From CADCTM01 sp049671305 (GTDB lineage Bacteria; Cyanobacteriota; Cyanobacteriia; Cyanobacteriales; Coleofasciculaceae): DNA of 56,362 nt. Positions 42,659 to 51,432 of the stretch are shown piece by piece (the first letter of the stretch is position 1; each line of letters begins with the position of its first letter). The position numbers were made by a program, and so were the translations under genes. A model generated the notes under the pieces. The model was not told where the DNA came from. It ran no database searches and worked only from the letters and a program-made list of their open reading frames with translations. Location of the stretch: the NCBI GenBank assembly GCA_049671305.1, contig JBATUR010000029.1:1-56362 (forward strand), read 5' to 3'.

Positions 42659-45600
42659 ATGGCAGATCCAAAAGAAATGACTTTTCACAACCGAGTTGTG
42701 GATAAAGGTCAACTGAAAAGACTTGTGGCTTGGGCTTTTACCAACTTTGGTAGTGCGCGCAGTGCTCAAATCGCTGACCAGCTCAAAGAGTTGGGGTTCC
42801 GCTTTGCAACTCGTGCTGGCGTCTCGATTAGTGTGGATGACTTAGTTGTACCACCAGTCAAGCGTGAGATGTTAGATGCGGCTGAAGCAGAAATTCGTGC
42901 TACTGAATCGCGTTATACCCGTGGCGAAATTACGGAAGTTGAACGCTTTCAAAAAGTAATTGATACCTGGAACAATACTTCTGAAGCCCTCAAAGATGAA
43001 GTGGTTCGTAACTTTAAAGTTACTGACCCTTTGAACTCCGTTTACATGATGGCATTTTCTGGGGCGAGGGGCAACCTGTCTCAGGTGCGTCAGTTGGTGG
43101 GAATGCGGGGTTTGATGGCAAATCCGCAAGGGGAAATTATTGACTTACCAATTAAGACCAACTTCCGAGAAGGCTTAACGGTAACCGAATATATTATTTC
43201 CTCTTATGGTGCTCGTAAGGGTTTGGTAGATACGGCTTTAAGAACCGCTGACTCTGGTTATTTAACCCGACGCTTGGTGGACGTGGCACAAGATGTGATT
43301 GTGCGCGATATTGATTGTGGTACAAGTCGCTATATTGTAGTGCGTGCCATGACCGATGGCGATCGCGTTTTAATTCCCCTAGCTGATCGTTTGTTGGGAC
43401 GGGTACTCGCCCAAGAAGTCCTGCACCCAGAAACCGGCGAAATGATTGCCGATCGCAACCAAGATATCTCCGACGAGTTGGCGCGGGAAATTGGTCGCGC
43501 TGGTGTCCAAGAAGTCTCAGTACGTTCCCCCTTAACCTGCGAGGCACCACGTTCAGTTTGTCAGCACTGCTACGGCTGGAGTTTGGCACACGGACACATG
43601 GTCGATTTGGGTGAAGCCGTCGGTATTATTGCCGCACAATCGATTGGTGAACCGGGAACCCAGCTCACAATGCGGACATTCCACACCGGGGGCGTCTTCA
43701 CAGGGGAAGCTGCACGAATGCTACAGGCTCCCTTTGATGGCGTAATGCGTTTTTCCAAAAAACTCAGAACACGGGGCGTGCGGACGCGCCACGGTGAAGA
43801 GCGTGAGCAAGTCGAAGTGGCAGGGGACTTAGTTCTTGAACCCAACGACAACAAAAACAAGCCGCTGACCTTCTCGGTAACTCCAGGTTCCTTGCTTTTG
43901 GTGACCAATGGGGAAAAAATTAAAGCAAGCCAGCTTTTAGCAGAAGTAGCAATTGGTAAATCACGCCTTTCTACTGAAAAAGCCGCCAAAGACGTATCTA
44001 GTGCTTTAGCTGGAGAAGTCTTATTTGCCGACTTAATTCCTGAAGAAAAAACCGACCGACAAGGCAACACAACACGTATTGCTCAACGCGGCGGCTTGCT
44101 TTGGGTATTATCGGGCGAAGTTTATAACTTACCACCAGGTGCCGAACCTGTAGTTAAAAACGGCGATGCGGTAGAACCAGAAACTATACTCGCCGAAACT
44201 AAGTTAGTTACCGCTTCTGGTGGTGTGGTGCGACTAACTCCAGGCAAGCGGGAAATTGATATTATTACCGCTTCTGTAGTTCTAGATGAAGCTCGTGTGC
44301 GGGTGGAAAGTACCGGTGGTCGTGACCAGTATGTTATTTATACTGCCAATAACCAGCGCTTCTCACTCAAGGCAACACCAGGAACCAAGGTTTTGAATAA
44401 CCAAGTGGTTGCTGAATTGATTGATGATCAATACCGCACTCAAACTGGTGGCATCATCAAATATGCGGGTGTAGAAGTCGCCAAGCGTGGTAAAGCCAAG
44501 CAAGGTTATGAAGTCACCAAAGGTGGCTCACTATTATGGATTCCTGAAGAATGCCATGAGGTGAACAAAGATATCTCCTTGCTGTTGGTGGAAGACGGGC
44601 AGTATGTGGAAGCTGGTACAGAAGTTGTTAAAGACATCTACTGTACTTCTGGGGGGATTGTCGAGGTCGTTCAGAAAAATGACATTCTGCGCGAAATTGT
44701 CATTAAACCCGGTTCCTTGCATCTGGTAGACGAAATTCCTGGCGCTTTCTTGACTGAAGGGCAGTTAGTTTATCCAGGTACAGAAGCGATTCCTGGAGTT
44801 GAAACAGATGAGCTGCGTTATGGGGAAGCAGTAGAAACACCAGAAGGCTCGGCGCTGCTATTACGTCCCGTGATTGAGTTTAAAGTGCCTGATGAGCCAG
44901 ATGTGCCATCTCAAGCCTCAATCAATACCAAAACCGGCACAAGTGAAGATAATCAGAATACGTCGGGTATTGAACTACGCGCTATACAACGGTTGCCTTA
45001 CAAAGACGGTGAGCGGGTTAAGTCGGTGGAAGGACTAGAGTTGCTCCGTACTCAGTTGGTCTTGGAAATGACCCAAGATGGAATAACTGATCATCCTGGT
45101 TCGGCTCAAATTAGTGCTGACATTGAGTTGAGCGGTGATGAGGAGTCCGAGTCGGAGGAAATGCGCTTGCAGTTGGTGATCCTAGAATCTTTGGTGATTC
45201 GTCGCGACACTGCCGCTGATCCCTTGGGTGGCAGCACTACAACGCGCCTTTTGGTGGAAGATGGTGATGAAATTGCCCCTGGTGCGGTGGTAGCACGGAC
45301 GGAGATTCAGTGTAAAGAAGCTGGTGAAGTGCGAGGCATCAGGGAAGGCGCTGAGGCAATTCGTCGCGTTTTGGTGGTTCGTGATGCTGACCGGATTATT
45401 TTGCCGATGACTAAGGCGCCAAAGGTCAAGGTGGGCGATTTGATTGTCGCTACCGATTTGTTGGCGGAGGGTACTCCTTCCCCAGAATCAGGGCAGGTGG
45501 TGAAGGTGAGCAGTGATTCTGTGACTCTACGCTTGGCGCGTCCTTACCGAGTTTCGCCGGGTGCGGTATTACAAATTGACCACGGCGACTTGGTGCAACG

Positions 45601-46663
45601 GGGTGATCACTTGGTGTTGCTGGTTTTTGAACGAGCCAAAACGGGTGACATTATTCAGGGTTTACCAAGAATTGAGGAACTCTTGGAAGCTCGTAAGCCA
45701 AAAGAAGCTTGTGTTTTGGCACGGCGTCCTGGAGAAACTCAGGTGGTTTATGAACAAGATGAAACCGTTGATATCAAGGTGATTGAGTCGGATGGTGTGG
45801 TTGCAGATTACCCGGTAGGTCCTGGGCAAAATGCCATAGTAAGTGATAGTCAGAAAGTCCGCGCCTCGGAAGCGCTAACTGATGGTCCGGCAAATCCTCA
45901 TGAAATTCTTGATATTTTCTTCAATTACAGTTTGGAGGAGCAAGGGATTTATGAGGCGGCACTAATTGGACTACAAGAGGCACAGCGCTTCTTGGTAAAT
46001 GAGGTGCAGTCGGTTTATCAGTCTCAAGGTATTGAGATTTCTGACAAGCATATTGAAGTGATTGTCCGTCAGATGACCTCGAAGGTGCGGGTTGATGATG
46101 GTGGCGATACGACGATGTTGCCTGGGGAACTTGTGGAGTTACGGCAAATTGAGACGGTGAATGAGGCGATGGCAATTACTGGTGGTGCGCCGGCGCAATA
46201 TACGCCTGTGCTGCTCGGAATTACCAAAGCTTCCTTGAATACCGATAGCTTTATCTCGGCGGCAAGTTTCCAAGAAACCACTCGTGTGCTTACCGAGGCG
46301 GCGATTGAAGGTAAGTCTGACTGGTTACGTGGTCTTAAGGAGAACGTGATTATTGGTCGCTTGATTCCGGCTGGTACTGGTTACAATGCCTTTGAAGACG
46401 CTAGTGCTAATACGCTGGATGCTGATTATTCTAGCGCTGGTATGTATGGTTATGGCGATCGCATTGATACCGATTCAGACCAAAATGACCCACTAGTTCT
46501 AGATGATCGTACTGCTCGTGCTTACGGTTTGGAAGAACGGGTTGGCTTTGGTACCGCTCCAAGCACTCCCCCATCGCCAATTATTGAGGATGAAGAGGAA
46601 GAAATCGTGATTGATCCTGAAGATTTATTGGATGAAGATGATGATGGTGATGCTGAGGAATAG
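42659..46663 (+). CDS. rpoC2: DNA-directed RNA polymerase subunit beta-prime (RpoC2)
   Basis: The 1334-residue protein is the C-terminal half of beta-prime. It starts MADPKEMTFHNRVVDKGQLK and contains the bridge-helix region FSGARGNLSQVRQLVGMRGL and GIIAAQSIGEPGTQLTMRTF with HTGGVFTG of the trigger loop. A very long insertion (SI3, roughly residues 350-990) then interrupts the trigger loop, as in other cyanobacteria. The loop resumes near DIIQGLPRIEELLEARKPKE. The C terminus ends in an unusually acidic tail (EDEEEEIVIDPEDLLDEDDD). It is the last gene of the rpo operon, followed by terminator-like hairpins. Confidence 0.99.
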   Translation: MADPKEMTFHNRVVDKGQLKRLVAWAFTNFGSARSAQIADQLKELGFRFATRAGVSISVDDLVVPPVKREMLDAAEAEIRATESRYTRGEITEVERFQKVIDTWNNTSEALKDEVVRNFKVTDPLNSVYMMAFSGARGNLSQVRQLVGMRGLMANPQGEIIDLPIKTNFREGLTVTEYIISSYGARKGLVDTALRTADSGYLTRRLVDVAQDVIVRDIDCGTSRYIVVRAMTDGDRVLIPLADRLLGRVLAQEVLHPETGEMIADRNQDISDELAREIGRAGVQEVSVRSPLTCEAPRSVCQHCYGWSLAHGHMVDLGEAVGIIAAQSIGEPGTQLTMRTFHTGGVFTGEAARMLQAPFDGVMRFSKKLRTRGVRTRHGEEREQVEVAGDLVLEPNDNKNKPLTFSVTPGSLLLVTNGEKIKASQLLAEVAIGKSRLSTEKAAKDVSSALAGEVLFADLIPEEKTDRQGNTTRIAQRGGLLWVLSGEVYNLPPGAEPVVKNGDAVEPETILAETKLVTASGGVVRLTPGKREIDIITASVVLDEARVRVESTGGRDQYVIYTANNQRFSLKATPGTKVLNNQVVAELIDDQYRTQTGGIIKYAGVEVAKRGKAKQGYEVTKGGSLLWIPEECHEVNKDISLLLVEDGQYVEAGTEVVKDIYCTSGGIVEVVQKNDILREIVIKPGSLHLVDEIPGAFLTEGQLVYPGTEAIPGVETDELRYGEAVETPEGSALLLRPVIEFKVPDEPDVPSQASINTKTGTSEDNQNTSGIELRAIQRLPYKDGERVKSVEGLELLRTQLVLEMTQDGITDHPGSAQISADIELSGDEESESEEMRLQLVILESLVIRRDTAADPLGGSTTTRLLVEDGDEIAPGAVVARTEIQCKEAGEVRGIREGAEAIRRVLVVRDADRIILPMTKAPKVKVGDLIVATDLLAEGTPSPESGQVVKVSSDSVTLRLARPYRVSPGAVLQIDHGDLVQRGDHLVLLVFERAKTGDIIQGLPRIEELLEARKPKEACVLARRPGETQVVYEQDETVDIKVIESDGVVADYPVGPGQNAIVSDSQKVRASEALTDGPANPHEILDIFFNYSLEEQGIYEAALIGLQEAQRFLVNEVQSVYQSQGIEISDKHIEVIVRQMTSKVRVDDGGDTTMLPGELVELRQIETVNEAMAITGGAPAQYTPVLLGITKASLNTDSFISAASFQETTRVLTEAAIEGKSDWLRGLKENVIIGRLIPAGTGYNAFEDASANTLDADYSSAGMYGYGDRIDTDSDQNDPLVLDDRTARAYGLEERVGFGTAPSTPPSPIIEDEEEEIVIDPEDLLDEDDDGDAEE

Positions 46664-46675
46664 GTAATTGATCAC

Positions 46676-46787
46676 ATTGGTAATAGTGAATAAATATCCT
46701 CAATTACCAATTTTTATTCCTGGCTAAATAACCGCAATTAAATAGTTTTCTAAAACTATTATTTAGGGCGATCCACTGGGTCGCCCT
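46676..46787 (+). terminator. Terminator-like hairpins after rpoC2
   Basis: ATTGGTAAT at 46676-46684 pairs with ATTACCAAT at 46703-46711 and is followed by five T to 46715. Two more palindromes follow: AATAGTTTT/AAAACTATT (46741-46760) and AGGGCGA/TCGCCCT (46765-46787). The first is the best rho-independent candidate for the end of the rpo operon. Confidence 0.55.
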
Positions 46788-46812
46788 CCTTTGTAATTAA
46801 GGTTTGGTAATA

Positions 46813-47730
46813 ATGACACTTGAAGTTGATCGCCTGCAAAAATCTTATCGCTACGGCAAAATAGTTACAGCGGTGCGAGATGTCTCCCTAACTTTAGAAA
46901 AAAGTGAAGTTTTGGCGTTTCTGGGTCCAAATGGTGCTGGTAAAACCACGACAATTAAGATGATTGCTGGCTTAATTCGACCCGATGCTGGTAGTGTACA
47001 AATTGCTGGTATTGATCCTCACCGCAACCCCCAAGCATTGCGTTTTGTGGGTGCTGTTTTGGAAGGTAATCGTAATCTTTACTGGCGATTAACTCCAGAG
47101 GAAAATTTAGAGTATTTTGGAGTATTAAAAGGGCTGACTCGTCGTGAAGTGCGGCGTCGCAGTCGGGATCTTTTAGAGCGATTTGATTTAACTTCCAAAC
47201 GTCGTACCAGTGTGCAAAAACTCTCGCGAGGAATGCAGCAAAAACTGGCAATTGCTGTGGCTTTAATTCATCAACCAAAGCTGTTACTCTTGGATGAGCC
47301 AACTTTGGGGCTTGATGTAGAGGCAACTCAGTATGTTAAGGGTTTGGTAAAAGCTATTGCTGCGAATGGTTGTGCTATTTTATTAACAACTCATCAACTG
47401 GATATTGCTGAGGAATTAAGCGATCGCGTGGCAATTATCCAAAAAGGTGAAATTATCGCTTCGGCAACGACTCGCGACTTGATTAAGCAGTTTTCGGGTA
47501 CAGCTTACATCATAGAGGTTGATGGAGAACTAAACAACTTACAAATCCAGAAATTGCAAGACCTGAATGCCCAAGTTCAAGCTGGAAAAATTGTTTATAT
47601 GGGCACTCCAGAATTACTCTATTCAGTAATTGATGTCTTGCAGCCTTTACCAATAATACAAGTTAAAAAAGACTCGGCTGACCTAACAGAAATCTTCTTA
47701 AAATTAGTGGGAGAAAAACCTAATGCTTGA
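46813..47730 (+). CDS. ABC-2 type transporter ATP-binding protein
   Basis: From the ATG at 46813 the protein has 305 residues. A TTG three codons earlier is an alternative start; TAAGG lies before both. Walker A is LGPNGAGKTT, the signature region is VQKLSRGMQQKL, Walker B is LLLLDEPTLGLD and the H-loop is LLTTHQLDIAEEL. The sequence falls in the daunorubicin/NodI/CcmA-type group of ABC-2 exporters. The next gene, its permease, overlaps the last eight bases. The substrate cannot be told. Confidence 0.93.
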   Translation: MTLEVDRLQKSYRYGKIVTAVRDVSLTLEKSEVLAFLGPNGAGKTTTIKMIAGLIRPDAGSVQIAGIDPHRNPQALRFVGAVLEGNRNLYWRLTPEENLEYFGVLKGLTRREVRRRSRDLLERFDLTSKRRTSVQKLSRGMQQKLAIAVALIHQPKLLLLDEPTLGLDVEATQYVKGLVKAIAANGCAILLTTHQLDIAEELSDRVAIIQKGEIIASATTRDLIKQFSGTAYIIEVDGELNNLQIQKLQDLNAQVQAGKIVYMGTPELLYSVIDVLQPLPIIQVKKDSADLTEIFLKLVGEKPNA

Positions 47731-48496
47731 ACTATTTTTGGCTGAGTTTCGCCGTAACTGGACTCAGTTTATTCGCTATCCTTTTGAGGCAATTGGCGGC
47801 ATTGTTATTACGACAACTATCTTTTATGGGCTGTTTTTGAGTACTCGTTATGTTGCAGGTCCAGCGTTACAATTAGGCGATCGCTTTGATGCCATTGTGA
47901 TTGGTTATGTGCTTTGGAGCTTGGTATTATTTACGATGGTAGACATCAGTAGCGGGTTGCAATATGAAGCTCAAACAGGCACTTTAGAGCAACTATTTCT
48001 CTCGCCTTTTGGTGCTACTTTAATTTTGGTGATGCGGGCATTAGCTAGCTTGGTCTTACGCTTGGTGATTATCCTCACCATTCTGCTGATTATTATGGCT
48101 CTAACAGGCAGTAATATCAAATTTCCCCCAACTTTGCTTTTACCCCTATTCACGGTCTTGCTAGGAGCTTATGGGCTAGCTTTTATTATCGGGTCGGTAG
48201 CTCTTTTACTTAAGCAAGTCCAGCAACTATTGGGCATTTTTCAATTTGGCTTACTATTTTTGATGGCAACTCCCACTGAAACTTGGGCAGGTTCATTACA
48301 AATAGTCAGGTGGTTGTTGCCAATGACGGGCGGTGCGGGTTTGTTGCGAGATGTGATGGCGCGGGGTGAGGCGTTGAATTGGACTGGTTTGGCTTTGGCT
48401 TTACTTAATGGTGTTGTCTATTTTTCTTTGGGTTTGCTGGTTTTTCGCTTTACTGAAAAAGAAGCCAAGCGGCGTGGTTTGCTGGGAGGATATTAG
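47723..48496 (+). CDS. ABC-2 type transporter permease
   Basis: The 257-residue protein overlaps the ATPase gene by eight bases (translational coupling). It has an amphipathic N terminus (MLELFLAEFRRNWTQFIRYP) and about six hydrophobic helices, including GIVITTTIFYGLFLSTRYV, LILVMRALASLVLRLVIILT and LALALLNGVVYFSLGLLVF. This is the ABC-2 membrane fold. It works with the upstream ATPase as an exporter of unknown cargo. A hairpin lies just after the stop. Confidence 0.9.
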   Translation: MLELFLAEFRRNWTQFIRYPFEAIGGIVITTTIFYGLFLSTRYVAGPALQLGDRFDAIVIGYVLWSLVLFTMVDISSGLQYEAQTGTLEQLFLSPFGATLILVMRALASLVLRLVIILTILLIIMALTGSNIKFPPTLLLPLFTVLLGAYGLAFIIGSVALLLKQVQQLLGIFQFGLLFLMATPTETWAGSLQIVRWLLPMTGGAGLLRDVMARGEALNWTGLALALLNGVVYFSLGLLVFRFTEKEAKRRGLLGGY

Positions 48497-48507
48497 ATGC
48501 CAATAAA

Positions 48508-48534
48508 AAACCAGCCATTTGCAGTGACTGGTTT
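48508..48534. terminator. Weak hairpin after the ABC-2 permease
   Basis: AAACCAG at 48508-48514 pairs with CTGGTTT at 48528-48534, with a 13-base loop. A-rich DNA precedes it and TAGTTTA follows, so the T-run is short. It may terminate the ABC-2 operon. Confidence 0.45.
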
Positions 48535-48684
48535 AGTTTACTGTGTCTAGAGGGAGAAAACCTGGTGCCGAAGCGATCGCGCTGTGCTGTTGCTCAAAAG
48601 CTCAGTGACCACTATTTATCGGCTTATGTAAACTAATGTAACATCATTTTGAAAATTTAGCAACATTTCGTTACATTCATCTTT

Positions 48685-48749
48685 ATATCCCCGACTTCTT
48701 TTCAAGGTTTATCCAATCATTCGGCTCTAACCCCAGAAGTCGGGGATAT
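48685..48749. repeat. 15-bp perfect inverted repeat (ATATCCCCGACTTCT)
   Basis: ATATCCCCGACTTCT at 48685-48699 is the exact reverse complement of 48735-48749, separated by 35 bases. It lies 9 bases beyond the stop of the M48-like gene, between convergent genes. CCCCGACTTC arms are common in cyanobacterial intergenic repeats. No T-run follows either arm. Confidence 0.75.
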
Positions 48750-48758
48750 CCTCAGATG

Positions 48759-51119
48759 TCACGCTTGCCAAATCTGATAAGCGCCCCAAATTGCCGCAAC
48801 TACAGCAAGCAAGGTAATCCAGATCGGATAATAAGCTTGTATGGCTTTACCCGTTGCAGGGCGTAACATTTCCAAATCTATCCAAGGAGTTGCACCGCGA
48901 CGAAACCAGCCGATGATGGTAACTTGTTGCTCTACAAGGGCGCCAGGGCGAGTTGATAGCGGTAGGATATTACCGATAGGTCCGAGAAATGAGGAATAGT
49001 GTAATCTAATTAAACCCGTGGAGGTTTGCAAAATTAAGTTCTGCCCCAACCAGTTGAAGACACCGCGCCTGCCTAAAAGTTTGCCGCTTAATTGCACCGG
49101 TTGACTATCGGGCGGTAATGTGTCAGGATTTGCCTGTAGTTCGCCTAAATTCGGTTCAGTTTGGACTGTTGAGGGCTTAATATCGGGAAAGTAGCGGTTA
49201 ATCCAGAGAAAGACGCTGAAGCTGAAGGCGATTAATATGCAAGCATCCAAAAAAGGACGGGCATTGTGCATCCAGATCAGTTGCCAAATATTCAGTCTGT
49301 CGCCAATTTGCCCAACTACCCAAAGTATTCCTCTGAGTATCAATCCCAGCAGCAGCCCAGAAAGTATGGTACTTTGCAATAATGGCAAGGCTTTGTAACC
49401 ATTGACAAATTTGGCAATTCGTGCTGAGTTGTTGCGGAGCGGCGGAGTTGGGGCGGGTAAATCTAATTCCGGATCGAGTTTCCAGGTTCTGGCATAACGA
49501 GTAAGCATCGCCAAACGCTCTCCCAGTAAGGGATGGGAGGTGCTGAGGCTTAACCAGTCGCGGTAAGGGTTACGGCAGTCCCAGTTTAAAACACGTTCAA
49601 AGGGAGTGCTAACAGAGCAACTACTAAACTCTAGCGCCTGTCGGTAGCCGATGGGTAGCAGTAAGTCATAACTTTCGAGAAGACTGCTAGTTGTCGTGTA
49701 AGTTTGGATGTCTTCGGAGATGCCGAGGGCAATTTTTAGTAAGGCGCGAGTCATGCCGTTGGGGTTGCCAGTAGTTTCCACAGAAAGGCGATCGCTATAA
49801 TAAACTCTAGCTCGTGAAAACCAAACTAAGGGCAACTGAATTAACCAGTAAATACCATAACTTAAGGAAGCAATAATGCCTGTAATGCCGACAAAAATTG
49901 GTGTGAAAATTTTCTGCACAGCAGGCATTCGGCGTTGTATTAATTCTGGTATTTGTTGCCCCCATTGCGCGAATTGCCAATAGATCATGTAGGGTATTTG
50001 CAGCACCAGTACAACTAAAGACATTAAAGTTGTATCACCGTGGGCAATATGTGCAATTTGTCCTGCATAAATTGTGGCAATTTCATCATCAGCTAGTTGC
50101 TGCAATAAGCCTTCACTAACAATTATTCGGGCAGTTTGTGGGATATTACTATATGTAAGAATTGCTGGGGTGTCGCTTGGTAATAGTCCTAATTTTGGCA
50201 AAGGTAAGCGTTTTTGACGGCAAAGATTTTGCATCATTTGTGCCGTTTCTGGACTATGGTTTGCTAGTTGTGTAATTGATAATGGCTGAAGTCCGTGAGT
50301 GTATTTTAATAACGCATCAATTAACCAAGGAGAAGCGATTAATAGAATTAATAAAAAGATGGCTAATCCTTGAGTAGGATCGAGATAAAAGAGGGGAATG
50401 GGTCGGACAAAGGGTAATGTTACTAATAGGTTGTTGATGGTTCCCATTATCGTTTGTAAAACTAAGCGTAGCACCCAAAAAAAGGCAATCGCACTAACAA
50501 GTTGTACAAACCACAAACGGAAGAATTTGATTTTTTTGAGATGACTCCAATTAGCGGCGCGTCCACTGTTGCGCCAGCGGGGACGTGGGGTGAAAATTGA
50601 TGGTTGTGTTGCCGGTGGTGAGTAGTGGGCGGGAAGTCTGGAGGAGTCTTTTTTTGTGTCGTTGCCTTGGTTTTTAGAGGGTTGTGAGTTGGGAAGTAAA
50701 CGCTTGGTTGAATTTAGCAAACGTTGTCCAAGATTTAAGGCTGTGGGGCGTTGGCTTGCCTTGGTTTTTGTGGGTGTTGAGTTGAAGGCAACAAAGCCTG
50801 TGGAGTCGGTTGCTGCAGGTTCAAATGTGGGGTTGGGAATGGGGCGGGGTTGAGATTCTAAGTCTACCAGGTTTCTGTCTGCCCAAGACCTAATTTTGGG
50901 GTTAGAGTCTTGAAGGAGATGTTGGCATAAAGCGATCGCTTTTTCGGTGTCGCCGTTTTGACGATAAGCGGTTACTAATGACTGAGAAGCCTTTGCTACA
51001 AGGGTTTCGTCTAATTCGGTTTCGCGGACGCCTTCTAAATGTGCGATCGCGAGTAAATAGTTTTCCTGGTTCAGGGCAGCCAGACCAGCATCAAGGGAAG
51101 GATTGGGAATAGATGCCAT
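48759..51119 (-). CDS. TPR and M48-like membrane protein without intact zinc site
   Basis: The 786-residue protein has an N-terminal TPR-like region (about 10-90), a disordered Pro/Ser linker (90-190) and several transmembrane helices. Its M48-like core aligns by eye with M48 peptidases. The M48 motif HExxH is replaced by GQIAH (residues 353-357, within YAGQIAHIAHGD), and the later R-E-F-x-A-D is RVYYSD, so the third ligand is also lost. THPLLGERL near residue 530 matches the usual family end motif. The C terminus has further helices and a small OB-like segment (QLSGKLLGRRGV...). The fold is inferred to be retained without proteolysis. Nearest neighbours are unrelated. Confidence 0.75.
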   Translation of the reverse strand: MASIPNPSLDAGLAALNQENYLLAIAHLEGVRETELDETLVAKASQSLVTAYRQNGDTEKAIALCQHLLQDSNPKIRSWADRNLVDLESQPRPIPNPTFEPAATDSTGFVAFNSTPTKTKASQRPTALNLGQRLLNSTKRLLPNSQPSKNQGNDTKKDSSRLPAHYSPPATQPSIFTPRPRWRNSGRAANWSHLKKIKFFRLWFVQLVSAIAFFWVLRLVLQTIMGTINNLLVTLPFVRPIPLFYLDPTQGLAIFLLILLIASPWLIDALLKYTHGLQPLSITQLANHSPETAQMMQNLCRQKRLPLPKLGLLPSDTPAILTYSNIPQTARIIVSEGLLQQLADDEIATIYAGQIAHIAHGDTTLMSLVVLVLQIPYMIYWQFAQWGQQIPELIQRRMPAVQKIFTPIFVGITGIIASLSYGIYWLIQLPLVWFSRARVYYSDRLSVETTGNPNGMTRALLKIALGISEDIQTYTTTSSLLESYDLLLPIGYRQALEFSSCSVSTPFERVLNWDCRNPYRDWLSLSTSHPLLGERLAMLTRYARTWKLDPELDLPAPTPPLRNNSARIAKFVNGYKALPLLQSTILSGLLLGLILRGILWVVGQIGDRLNIWQLIWMHNARPFLDACILIAFSFSVFLWINRYFPDIKPSTVQTEPNLGELQANPDTLPPDSQPVQLSGKLLGRRGVFNWLGQNLILQTSTGLIRLHYSSFLGPIGNILPLSTRPGALVEQQVTIIGWFRRGATPWIDLEMLRPATGKAIQAYYPIWITLLAVVAAIWGAYQIWQA

Positions 51120-51432
51120 AAACTTCTCATACTCTGTGCTATTTAAGATACCCCGATCACGGCATTTTTCTATCAGTATATTTGCTAATTCGGTTTGTTA
51201 ATTAAGGTATGGAGCAGATTGAGGAAGTGATAGAAGCTTTTTGGATAACTCAGATTTTCCTTTTTTCGCAGTATATTCCTCAATTTACTGTAATCTTTAA
51301 AATAAGTGCTTAATACGACTTTTGGAATGAATATACATAAGTCTAAAATCTTTTTTACTTACTCATTCTATAAGTTTAAGTTTTATTCAGTCAACTAAAT
51401 AACATTTATCGAGAAAAGCTCCTAAATTAATC
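51120..51432. other. Divergent promoter region between M48-like and STAND genes
   Basis: These 313 A+T-rich bases hold no clear gene. A 34-codon ORF at 51209-51313 (MEQIEEVIEAFWITQIFLFS...) has TTAAGG before its ATG, but this is weak evidence for a small peptide. Promoters for both flanking genes should be here. Confidence 0.45.

Noticed and set aside
51209..51313. 34-codon ORF before the STAND gene as a possible toxin-like peptide
   Set aside because: A plausible ribosome binding site alone is too little; no transmembrane-plus-charge pattern of known small toxins is clear.
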